Shown here piece after piece: positions 1 through 5,859 of a stretch of DNA of 10,759 nt (position 1 is its first letter; each line of letters starts with the position of its first letter). Made by a program: the position numbers and the translations under genes. Origin of the DNA: an uncultured Rikenellaceae bacterium (GTDB lineage Bacteria; Bacteroidota; Bacteroidia; Bacteroidales; Rikenellaceae); NCBI GenBank assembly GCA_947176715.1, contig CAMWRR010000040.1:1-10759 (forward strand). Direction: 5' to 3'. The notes under the pieces were generated by a model, which worked only from the letters and a program-made list of their open reading frames with translations, did no database searches and was not told the origin of the DNA.

Positions 1-5
1 ACTTG

Positions 6-109
6 CGGGCCTCCGTTGGGGGAGGCTCCGGCCCGCTCGGGCTTCGTTCCTCAGCCCGGGAAAGCGGAAAGGCCTACGGTCCTCGTTCCTCGGACCGAAT
101 CGAGCGGAA
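6..109. repeat. Three hairpins in a row, two sharing an identical loop
   Basis: Three inverted repeats start at 6, 38 and 77. The second has stem CGGGCT/AGCCCG (38-43 with 53-58) and the third CGGTCC/GGACCG (77-82 with 92-97). Both enclose exactly the same 9-base loop TCGTTCCTC (44-52 and 83-91), although the inner three stem bases differ and stay paired. The first can pair CGGGCC with GGCCCG (6-11 with 30-35) and has an alternative inner stem GCCTCC/GGAGGC (9-14 with 21-26). The word GCGGAA follows the second and third hairpins at nearly the same distance (64-69 and 104-109). The pairing is seen directly. That it is an interspersed repeat or an RNA/DNA structural element is inference. No gene frame here looks real. 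Confidence 0.6.
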
Positions 110-117
110 TTTGTGTT

Positions 118-303
118 TGTTGCCCTCGCTGACACACGGGCAGGGTAAAACGGAAAGTGTCTGATTACCATAGGCTTCCGGCAGGGTCACACCTTATGGC
201 GTTTTTTATTACTTCCCTTATGTTGCCCTCGCTGACGCACAGACGTAACGAAACGTAAAAATCTATCTCCATCCGTTTATTCCGAGAAAACGGAAAGTGT
301 CTG
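118..303. repeat. Two composite repeat units with shared ends and different middles
   Basis: Unit 1 spans 118-163 and unit 2 spans 221-303. Both begin with TGTTGCCCTCGCTGAC (118-133 and 221-236), followed by one variable base and CAC. Both end with AAAACGGAAAGTGTCTG (147-163 and 287-303). The interior is 13 bases in unit 1 and 50 bases in unit 2, so the unit ends are conserved and the middle is not. The identity of 16 and 17 bases is read directly. The pattern resembles a non-coding interspersed repeat rather than a coding duplication, because the two ends are not at a constant distance. Confidence 0.55.
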
Positions 304-507
304 CTATCCTCGTAGAAGTAGCCCGGCGTGTTTCCTGTTAATGTACTAATGCGGCTCCCGTTGGCGACAGGGCCGGTAACCCACAATGCGGAGCAATGTT
401 TTGTTCGGTAAACTTATGACTCGCCTATGCCGGACTAAGAGTCTTTGCGCGGTCGAGGCGGAAACGGCCTCTCATATTATTGAGACCGAGTGCCGGTCGG
501 TTGGGAG
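304..507. other. Stretch without a recognisable gene
   Basis: Together with 1-303 this forms about 500 bases downstream of the DUF2461 gene with no credible coding frame on either strand. A small imperfect hairpin (GAGGC 455-459 with GCCTC 467-471) contains GCGGAAACGGCC, close to GCGGAAAGGCC at 64-74, so the left-edge repeat words may extend here. No U run follows it on the minus strand, so it is not a convincing terminator for the neighbouring gene. The window edge prevents seeing whether an upstream gene ends just outside. Confidence 0.4.
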
Positions 508-1188
508 CTACCCGTCGTAACGTATCGCGCGGTTTAGGAACTCTTTTAGCGGGCGTAGTGCACGACAGAGTGTGAGTGCCTTTTGTATGCCGTCGGGGCC
601 GAGCATGGTCTTGTCGTCTATGGCGGCGTAACCGTAGAAGCTGGTCAGTTTGAGATATTCGGCTGCGGGGGAGTCTTTGGGGTAGCCGTTGGGCACGCGT
701 TTGAGCATCCTCTCCTCATGGCTCAGTCCGCCGATGTATTTCATGAACATCTTGTCACCCAATACCTCCTCCTCGAACAGCTCCCAGTCGAGGTCAAAAG
801 CGTCGCGCAGAAGTTTCAGCAACTGCGGGTCGGGACAATAGCATCCGCTTGCTATGTAACAGTCGCCGGGACCTATGTTCACGTAGTAGCTCGCCAGTGG
901 GTTCTTGACACTGCCGTTGTCGTTGAGCACTATGCCGAAGTGGGTTTTGTACGGCTCTTTGTTGCGGCTGAAGCTCGTGTCGCGATATATGCGGAACATC
1001 GACCGTTTGACAGGGTAGTCGAGCGCGATCTCGGGGTCGAATGCGTGTACCTCCTCTCGCAACCGTTCGGCGAAAGCGACGGCATCGTCACGTGCCGCCT
1101 CATAGCGCGCTTTGTTGGCGTTGAACCATTCGCGATAGTTGTTGTCGCGTAGCTCGGACAGAAACTCGAATGTCGATTTGGCTATCAT
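508..1188 (-). CDS. DUF2461 domain protein (TIGR02453 family)
   Basis: The 226-residue product starts MIAKSTFEFL and matches the DUF2461 family by memory: an N-terminal segment for a phase like 'FLxxLxxNNxREWFxANKxRYE', then a central RSMFRIYRDTSFSRNKEPYKTHFG stretch with the family's typical Arg/Asp/Lys pattern, then SYYVNIGPGDCYIASGCY. It is cytosolic by appearance, with no signal peptide or membrane segment. The biochemical function of the family is not established. The open frame continues upstream to 1665, but that part runs through a perfect terminator hairpin (1219-1254) and across tpx in the wrong frame, so the start at 1188 is chosen. No strong ribosome-binding site is seen, which is normal in Bacteroidota. 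The 5' neighbour is tpx on the same strand, but the terminator implies separate transcription. Confidence 0.85.
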   Translation of the reverse strand: MIAKSTFEFLSELRDNNYREWFNANKARYEAARDDAVAFAERLREEVHAFDPEIALDYPVKRSMFRIYRDTSFSRNKEPYKTHFGIVLNDNGSVKNPLASYYVNIGPGDCYIASGCYCPDPQLLKLLRDAFDLDWELFEEEVLGDKMFMKYIGGLSHEERMLKRVPNGYPKDSPAAEYLKLTSFYGYAAIDDKTMLGPDGIQKALTLCRALRPLKEFLNRAIRYDG

Positions 1189-1218
1189 ATCGTGTGGTTT
1201 GATTCGACTAAGATAGTG

Positions 1219-1254
1219 AAAAAAACGAAGTCCCCGAAAAAACGGGAACTTCGT
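1219..1254 (-). terminator. Intrinsic terminator between tpx and the DUF2461 gene
   Basis: On the minus strand, stem ACGAAGT-CCCG pairs with CGGG-ACTTCGT around a T6 loop, with one mismatch (1232/1247), and is followed directly by seven T (complement of 1219-1225). It lies 87 bases after the tpx stop and 31 bases before the DUF2461 start. A second small hairpin without a T run (CCGAC 1298-1302 with GTCGG 1309-1313) sits between it and tpx. The A runs on the plus strand make it potentially bidirectional. Confidence 0.85.
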
Positions 1255-1340
1255 GAACATATATTGAGACATGTGACCTCTTTCCTGTGCCGTCCGACCG
1301 ACGAAACAGTCGGAGATTGCCGGTAGAGGCCGAGTCGGGA

Positions 1341-1853
1341 TCAGAGCTTCTCTAATACGGCGAGCGCTTTGTCGTAGTCGGGCTCTTTGGTGATATCGTC
1401 GAGATACTCCACGTATGCGATCTTGCCGTTCTTGTCTACTATTATCACCCCTCGCGACAGCAACTCCATCTCTTTTATAAGAAAGCCGTATTTGAGGGCG
1501 AAGCCTCCGGGGCGGTAGTCGGAGAGGGTGTAGTTGCGGTCGATGCCCTCCGCCGCGCAGAATCGTCCGAGTGCGAACGGCAGGTCTTTTGATATGGAGA
1601 GCACTACGGTGTCGTCGCCCAATGCCGCCGCCTTTTTGTTGAACGTGCGTGTCTGCGAGGCGCAAACGGGGGTGTCTATCGACGGAAATACCGATATCAC
1701 CACCTTCTTGCCTTTGAAGTCGGATAGACGTACCTCTTTCATTTGGTTGTCGTATGCCGTGAAGTCGGGGGCCGTCATGCCTACCGTTACCATGTCGCCC
1801 AAGAGCGTGAGGGGCGAGCCTCCTTTGGATGTGATGTTTTTATTCTCTTTCAT
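1341..1853 (-). CDS. tpx: Thiol peroxidase Tpx (atypical 2-Cys peroxiredoxin)
   Basis: The 170-residue protein has the usual Tpx length. It reduces hydrogen peroxide and organic peroxides with electrons from thioredoxin. Visible marks are the N-terminal KGxPLTLLG segment, the active-site block PSIDTPVCASQTRTFN with Thr61 and peroxidatic Cys64, resolving Cys99 in GRFCAAEGI (the Tpx Cys64-Cys99 spacing fits the E. coli pair 61/95), and the conserved Arg134 in LLSRGVIIVD. No signal sequence, so cytoplasmic. The start follows an A/T-rich leader. A near match to the Bacteroidota -7 element (TATATTTTG, one base too long) lies just upstream at about 1881-1889, too weak to call. The gene is preceded by the end of creD on the same strand with a large hairpin between, and followed by a strong terminator, so it is probably monocistronic. 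Confidence 0.95.
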   Translation of the reverse strand: MKENKNITSKGGSPLTLLGDMVTVGMTAPDFTAYDNQMKEVRLSDFKGKKVVISVFPSIDTPVCASQTRTFNKKAAALGDDTVVLSISKDLPFALGRFCAAEGIDRNYTLSDYRPGGFALKYGFLIKEMELLSRGVIIVDKNGKIAYVEYLDDITKEPDYDKALAVLEKL

Positions 1854-1965
1854 GATGTCTGTTTTTGATTGCTTCCCAGCAAAATATATGCCAGCCTTTG
1901 GGGACTTGCCGGGGATATAATGCCTCTGATTATAAATGCAACCCTTGGGAAAGATACCCCCTTAA

Positions 1966-2012
1966 ATGCCGCCCCGGCTCCGTCGGTCGTTGGAGACATA
2001 GCCGGGCGGCAT
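1966..2012 (-). terminator. Long inverted repeat after creD, probable terminator
   Basis: Bases 1966-1979 (ATGCCGCCCCGGCT) pair with 2000-2012 (AGCCGGGCGGCAT) over 13 base pairs, with a single bulged C, around a 20-base loop. It begins 12 bases after the creD stop codon on the minus strand. Only TTT follows before AAGGGGG, so it is a poor match to a classic intrinsic terminator. It could instead be a 3' stabilising hairpin or a processing site. The structure itself is certain; its role is inference. Confidence 0.5.
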
Positions 2013-2024
2013 GTTAGAGCGGGT

Positions 2025-3320
2025 CTATCGGTGCGAGGGTTGTCCTCCTTTTATCACCTTCTGCGACGAGAACATCACCACGGCAAGTATTATGAACAGC
2101 CCTATGCTTCCGGCCAGCAACGAGTACGACTCTATCTGCGTGAGCACGTATATGTAGGTATAGAGCAATACGAGCATGGCCATCAGTATAGCGGCGGTGC
2201 GTCTGTCGGAGAATACGCTGGCGGTGTATGCCGTAGACAGGGCGGTTGTCATAATGGCCGCTATGAGGTAGGCGTAATGGAAGCTCATGTATTCGCTGAA
2301 CGAGAGCAACAACGTGTAGAATAATACCAATGCCAGCCCTATGAGTATGTACTGCAACGGGTTGACGCTCTTTTTGCGCCATATCTCCACTAAAAGGAAT
2401 GTCACGAACGTGAGCACCACTATGAGCATGGCGTATTTTACCGTCCGCATGGTCATGCGATACTGGCTCACGGCTGATACTATCTCAACGCCGGTGATAT
2501 CCTCGTAGTATTGGCGTTCGTTCAGGTCTATGAGGTTGCCCTCGCGGTTGCCGCTCCATGAGGCCTCGAAGCCCTTGTCGCCTACGGAGCGGTTGTCGGG
2601 TAGTCGTCCCACTCTGAAGTTGGGGTCGGGGGTGTCGCCCGTCATGGCTACGGTATATTCGCCGGTAGTTATGAACGAGAGCGACTCCGAACCCTTTATG
2701 GAGAAGGTGTCGCGGAATAGGGCTATACCATCCTTTTTCTCTATCCCGAGAGGTTTGCGGCGTATCACCTTGCCCCTGTCGCGGTCTATCACCACCAGTT
2801 CGGCATTTGCATACTCCGGCTCCATATCCTTTATGCGATGCCCGCCGTAGTATCTGTCTCCGGATATGTCGTCGCTCTTTCTTCCGGAGTCGAAGCGTCC
2901 CGACAGCGATACAGTCGCCTCGTATACCGGCAGGTCGTATCTGCCTATGTTGAGTATCTTGTGGTTGAGGTCGGCCTCTATGTCGCATTCGTGCGGGCTT
3001 ACGTACAACACCCCGTTATCGCGCGACTTGCCCGAGCCGGTCGCGTACGGTATGGCTATGGCCACCGACAGACGCCTGCTCTTGCCCCACTCGGTCGATA
3101 TCTCGCGCCGGGCCTGTGTCGATATCTCCTCGCGCTCGTGTATCAGGTCCTTGACCATCTGTAACGGTATGAGCAAAAGAAGCGACAGTATGGCTATGAA
3201 CAATGTCTTTAGCACTATCTTCTTGGCCGGAGATTCATGCTTGTGTGCCATGTGCCGTGAGGCGTAGGCGTATGTATCGAATGTCTCTTTGCCGGTAGGG
3301 GTCTCTGTTTTCGTTGTCAT
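2025..3320 (-). CDS. creD: CreD-family inner-membrane protein
   Basis: The 431-residue product has the CreD layout: a cytoplasmic N-terminus, one membrane helix at about 36-56, a large extracytoplasmic domain (about 60-295), and a C-terminal set of about five helices (297-313, 322-341, 350-370, 375-393, 399-417). The family signature VNPLQYILIGLALVLFYTLLLSFSEY with FHYAYLIAA is clear. CreD is named for cell-envelope integrity in enterobacteria, where CreBC controls it; its biochemical role is unknown. The open frame reaches 3353, but that ATG falls inside the -7 promoter element (3351-3358), so the MTTKTE start at 3320 is chosen. No CreB/CreC genes are in the window. Instead a winged-helix regulator lies just upstream and the same operator block precedes both transcripts. 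Confidence 0.9.
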   Translation of the reverse strand: MTTKTETPTGKETFDTYAYASRHMAHKHESPAKKIVLKTLFIAILSLLLLIPLQMVKDLIHEREEISTQARREISTEWGKSRRLSVAIAIPYATGSGKSRDNGVLYVSPHECDIEADLNHKILNIGRYDLPVYEATVSLSGRFDSGRKSDDISGDRYYGGHRIKDMEPEYANAELVVIDRDRGKVIRRKPLGIEKKDGIALFRDTFSIKGSESLSFITTGEYTVAMTGDTPDPNFRVGRLPDNRSVGDKGFEASWSGNREGNLIDLNERQYYEDITGVEIVSAVSQYRMTMRTVKYAMLIVVLTFVTFLLVEIWRKKSVNPLQYILIGLALVLFYTLLLSFSEYMSFHYAYLIAAIMTTALSTAYTASVFSDRRTAAILMAMLVLLYTYIYVLTQIESYSLLAGSIGLFIILAVVMFSSQKVIKGGQPSHR

Positions 3321-3333
3321 GATTGTGATATTT

Positions 3334-3358
3334 AAAAGTTCTTTGTATTTCAAAGTTA
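3334..3358 (-). promoter_or_regulatory. creD promoter -7 element with overlapping inverted-repeat operator
   Basis: On the minus strand the -7 element TAACTTTG (complement of 3351-3358) matches TAnnTTTG exactly. It overlaps an inverted repeat CTTTG-N5-CAAAG (3341-3345 with 3351-3355) followed by a third half-site AACTTTT. The block differs at only 3 of 25 positions from the one at 4320-4344. No good TTTG stands 19-21 bases upstream, where the sequence is already the end of the regulator gene, so the promoter is weaker or needs an activator. The block ends 13 bases before the creD ATG. Confidence 0.7.
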
Positions 3359-3373
3359 AACGGTAAAAATTTT

Positions 3374-3673
3374 TTACACCCCTCCTTTTATCAAGGCTTC
3401 GAGTGCGGCGAGGTGCTCCCTGAACGCACTCCGCCCCTTTTGGGTGATGGAGAACGAGGTGTGGGGTTTGCGTCCGATGAACTGTTTGCGGGTGGTGAGG
3501 TATCCGGCCTCCTCCAGTCCGCGTATGTGGCTGGCCAAGTTGCCGTCGCTGAGGCCCAACAGCTCTTTGAGCCTTACGAACGACACGCTCTCGCTCACCG
3601 ACAGCACCGACATTATGCCGAGCCGGGCCTTGTTCTCGAACGCCTTGTTTATGTTGTCCAATAACGGTTTCAT
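3374..3673 (-). CDS. Small winged-helix transcriptional regulator (HTH_34-like)
   Basis: The 99-residue protein is essentially one winged-helix domain, of the PF13601/ArsR-MarR-like sort. MKPLLDNINKAFENKARLGIM is a first helix, SFVRLKELLGLSDGNLASHIRGLEEAG (31-57) is the helix-turn-helix with its recognition helix, and YLTTRKQFIGRKPHTSFSIT (58-77) is the wing, ending in a C-terminal helix for dimerisation. No ligand or metal-binding cysteines are visible. Its ATG lies 2 bases after the stop of the upstream membrane-protein gene, so the two are co-transcribed and probably translationally coupled. The frame is open further upstream to 4468, but that stretch is only a shadow of the membrane gene. 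It is the obvious candidate for the factor that binds the paired operators at 3334 and 4320; this is inference. Confidence 0.88.
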   Translation of the reverse strand: MKPLLDNINKAFENKARLGIMSVLSVSESVSFVRLKELLGLSDGNLASHIRGLEEAGYLTTRKQFIGRKPHTSFSITQKGRSAFREHLAALEALIKGGV

Positions 3674-3675
3674 CA

Positions 3676-4302
3676 CTATCGGTGTCTTATGGCGCAATAT
3701 ATACCGTATATTATGTGGAACACGCCGAAGCCTATCGCCCAGAATATTATGGCGTAGCTGTCCGCGGCGGCGTCTATGAGGCCGAGTATTATCTCGGCAT
3801 AACCGAGGTATCGCGAGTCGGAATAGGTGTAGTGCGATATGCCTACCAACGACAGGCCGTAGAATATCAGCATTATGGACGAGGTAAGCCCCCAGTGGCC
3901 GCCGGTGTACAGTATGACGCACAATGCGGCGCCTATCGAGAGCGGCATGAAGAAGCTCCACAACAGCCGTAGCGATACCCTGTCGAGACGCAACCTCTCG
4001 CCGCGCGCACGGGCCCTTTTCGCCGACATGGCCACGACGGTGGATATGCACGCTACTATCAACAGCGCGGCCAGAATCATCAGCATGGTCAGCTTGTGCC
4101 GGGAGAAGACTATGAGCGACGAGACGAACGGATTGTCGTTGGTGAAATCGCCGCCTGCGCCGATGTAACCTATCGCCACCGCCGCCAACGCGTATATCCC
4201 TACCGCAATGGCCGATGCGCCGCTCAGCGACATGATGCGGGTGGTGCTCTCCATCATCTTCCTTATGGAATCGAGCGTCTCTATGGCTTCCTCTCTCTTC
4301 AT
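3676..4302 (-). CDS. Six-helix membrane protein of unknown function
   Basis: The 208-residue product begins with a charged amphipathic segment (MKREEAIETLDSIRKMMEST) and has about six hydrophobic helices, near 26-50, 70-94, 112-133, 138-158, 166-182 and 184-205. A basic loop (KRARARGERLRLDR, 95-108) marks a cytoplasmic turn. I do not recognise a catalytic motif. Proteins of this general build are often encoded directly beside small winged-helix regulators in Bacteroidota, and that arrangement is seen here with a 2-base gap. This suggests a membrane sensor or effector paired with the regulator, but the sequence does not prove it. The gene has a near-consensus promoter 35 bases upstream of its ATG. 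Confidence 0.85.
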   Translation of the reverse strand: MKREEAIETLDSIRKMMESTTRIMSLSGASAIAVGIYALAAVAIGYIGAGGDFTNDNPFVSSLIVFSRHKLTMLMILAALLIVACISTVVAMSAKRARARGERLRLDRVSLRLLWSFFMPLSIGAALCVILYTGGHWGLTSSIMLIFYGLSLVGISHYTYSDSRYLGYAEIILGLIDAAADSYAIIFWAIGFGVFHIIYGIYCAIRHR

Positions 4303-4319
4303 GTGTGTCGGAGATTTTT

Positions 4320-4367
4320 AAAAGTTCTTTGTGCTGCAAAGTTAAGGGTAATTCTTTAAAATGCAAA
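4320..4367 (-). promoter_or_regulatory. Consensus Bacteroidota promoter with inverted-repeat operator for the membrane protein/regulator operon
   Basis: On the minus strand TTTG (complement of 4364-4367) is followed after exactly 19 bases by TAACTTTG (complement of 4337-4344), a full match to the Bacteroidota TTTG/TAnnTTTG promoter. The -7 element overlaps an inverted repeat, CTTTG-N5-CAAAG (4327-4331 with 4337-4341), that continues into AACTTTT. The 25 bases 4320-4344 are repeated almost exactly in front of creD. An operator placed on the -7 box and the start region fits repression, most simply by the regulator encoded in this operon. Confidence 0.8.
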
Positions 4368-4392
4368 TTTATTTTCGTTTTTGAATGTATTA

Positions 4393-4424
4393 TGTGCGAC
4401 GGAAATATAAAAATATTACCTTTG
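4393..4424 (+). promoter_or_regulatory. Probable gcvT promoter
   Basis: TACCTTTG at 4417-4424 matches TAnnTTTG exactly. TGTG at 4393-4396 matches TTTG at three of four positions with a 20-base spacer. It leaves an untranslated leader of about 75-80 bases before the gcvT ATG. The leader ends in an A-rich stretch (ATTAAAAACGTAAATAT), typical of Bacteroidota translation starts. No glycine riboswitch could be recognised in this short leader. Confidence 0.6.
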
Positions 4425-4508
4425 TAGAGGTTAAATTCGGCTCGGGCGATATTGGAGCAATGTTGCACGGCCCTATTTTTATCCGTAATCGATTAAAAAC
4501 GTAAATAT

Positions 4509-5612
4509 ATGAAAACCACACCGTTTACAAAGTATCACATTGAGGCGGGCGCCAAGATGGCCCCTTTCGCAGGGTACAATATGCCGATAGAGTTTACAGG
4601 CATAAATGACGAACATGCGTGCGTGCGCGAGCGTTTGGGCGTGTTCGACGTGAGCCACATGGGCGAGATATGGGTTAAAGGTCCCAAGGCAGAGGCTTTC
4701 CTGCAGCGTGTCACCTCCAACAACGTGGCCCAGCTCTACGACGGCAAGGTGCAGTACAGCTGCTTCCCCAACGGCAAGGGCGGCATAGTTGACGACCTTT
4801 TGGTATATCGCATAAACGCGGAGACATATCTTCTGGTAGTGAACGCCGCAAACATAGAGAAAGACTGGAACTTCCTGTGCGATCAGGCTCCCGCGTTCGG
4901 TCTTACCCCCGGCAAGGAGCTTTATAACGCTTCGGACGAGATTGCCCAGTTGGCCGTTCAGGGTCCGTTGGCCATGAAAGCCATTCAGAAGCTGGTGTCG
5001 GAGCCTGTGGAGGATATGGAGTATTACACGTTCCGCAAGGTCGACATAGCCGGCATAAAGGATGCGATACTCTCCATAACCGGTTATACCGGAGCCGGAG
5101 GTTGCGAGATATATGTGGCCAACGAGGATGCCGACAAGCTGTGGAAAGCGGTGTTCGAGGCAGGTGAGGAGTTCGGCATAAAATCTATCGGTCTCGGCGC
5201 GCGCGACACGTTGCGTCTCGAGATGGGATTCTGCCTCTACGGTAACGACATCGACGACACCACCTCTCCCATAGAGGCCGGCTTGGGATGGATAACCAAG
5301 TTCGTGGACGGCAAGGATTTCATCGACCGCGACAAGATGGAGGCCCTTAAGGCCGCAGGCGTGAAGCGTAAGCTCGTGGGCTTCGAGATGATAGACAAGG
5401 GCATTCCCCGTCACGACTATACCATCGTAGACGAGCAGGGCCGCAATATAGGCCGCGTTACCTCGGGCACTATGGCCCCCTCGCTCAAAAAAGGGGTCGG
5501 CATGGGTTATGTAGAGGCCGCTTTCTCCAAGCCCGGCACCGAGATATTCATAGAGGTGCGCGGTCGCAAGCTTAAGGCCGAGGTGGTCAAGCCGCCTTTC
5601 TATAAGAAATAG
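4509..5612 (+). CDS. gcvT: Aminomethyltransferase, T-protein of the glycine cleavage system
   Basis: The 367-residue protein has the usual GcvT length. It takes the aminomethyl group from lipoylated H-protein and, with tetrahydrofolate, makes 5,10-methylene-THF and ammonia. Key blocks seen are FAGYNMPIEFTGI (20-32), FDVSHMGEIWVKGP (46-59), the Asp95-Asp96 pair in GGIVDDLLVY at the place of the family's catalytic aspartate, GYTGAGGCEIYV, GLGARDTLRLEMGFCLYGNDID, TSPIEAGLGW, and SGTMAPSLKKGVGMGYV near the C-terminus. It stands alone: gcvH and gcvP are not in the window, so the system is dispersed, as is common in Bacteroidota. It has its own promoter and terminator. Ile is encoded mostly by ATA (18 of 26 by hand count). 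Confidence 0.97.
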   Translation: MKTTPFTKYHIEAGAKMAPFAGYNMPIEFTGINDEHACVRERLGVFDVSHMGEIWVKGPKAEAFLQRVTSNNVAQLYDGKVQYSCFPNGKGGIVDDLLVYRINAETYLLVVNAANIEKDWNFLCDQAPAFGLTPGKELYNASDEIAQLAVQGPLAMKAIQKLVSEPVEDMEYYTFRKVDIAGIKDAILSITGYTGAGGCEIYVANEDADKLWKAVFEAGEEFGIKSIGLGARDTLRLEMGFCLYGNDIDDTTSPIEAGLGWITKFVDGKDFIDRDKMEALKAAGVKRKLVGFEMIDKGIPRHDYTIVDEQGRNIGRVTSGTMAPSLKKGVGMGYVEAAFSKPGTEIFIEVRGRKLKAEVVKPPFYKK

Positions 5613-5632
5613 TGTTGCCTTACCGCTTTTGT

Positions 5633-5665
5633 AAGCCCGGAGGAGTCGATTCCTTCGGGCTTTTT
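5633..5665 (+). terminator. Intrinsic terminator of gcvT
   Basis: AAGCCCGGAGGA (5633-5644) pairs with TCCTTCGGGCTT (5651-5662) around a short loop, with one G-T pair, and the stem runs into five T (5661-5665). It begins 21 bases after the gcvT stop codon. It is a textbook rho-independent terminator. Confidence 0.9.
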
Positions 5666-5859
5666 GTTTGGCGGGCGGTCGGGACGGGATGTTTTCGGGT
5701 GGCGGTCCTGACGTGGGCGTAAGCTCCGGTGGACTTTCCTGCATCTTCTGTCGCGCATTTCCCTATTCCCGTTCACCTATATCGACGATACCGCGGCGGT
5801 CGTGGAGGCGGATTGCCGATTTTTTATTATATTTCGACCCCAATATATAGTCGCTAACT

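Noticed and set aside
6..303. CRISPR array or attachment site at the left edge
   Set aside because: Repeats are too few, differ in stem or length, lack equal spacers, and no cas, integrase or tRNA gene is near.
165..386. 73-codon minus-strand frame at the left edge
   Set aside because: It spans much of repeat unit 2 and has no domain, leader or partner. The repeat words fall at unrelated reading-frame distances, so it is repeat sequence rather than a gene.
583..1152. 189-codon plus-strand frame antisense to the DUF2461 gene
   Set aside because: Low-complexity Val/Ala-rich translation without family resemblance; it is a mirror of the biased codons of the real gene on the minus strand.
1189..1665. 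Upstream extension of the DUF2461 frame to 1665
   Set aside because: It crosses the strong terminator at 1219-1254 and overlaps tpx in another frame; the family starts at MIAKSTFEFL.
3674..4468. Upstream extension of the winged-helix regulator frame to 4468
   Set aside because: The translation is His/Arg-rich, runs out of frame across the membrane-protein gene and through its promoter, and adds nothing known to the domain.
4425..4508. Glycine riboswitch before gcvT
   Set aside because: The leader is about 80 bases and lacks the tandem aptamer helices needed; it reads as an ordinary A-rich leader.
4479..5744. 421-codon minus-strand frame covering all of gcvT
   Set aside because: Despite its length it is antisense to a certain gcvT, includes the gcvT terminator, and matches no family. 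Scarcity of TTA, CTA and TCA codons in gcvT leaves the opposite frame open.
5666..5859. Small gene or riboswitch between gcvT and the phosphoesterase gene
   Set aside because: No domain-like frame, no recognisable conserved RNA core; only a weak -7 match at 5828-5835 was seen.
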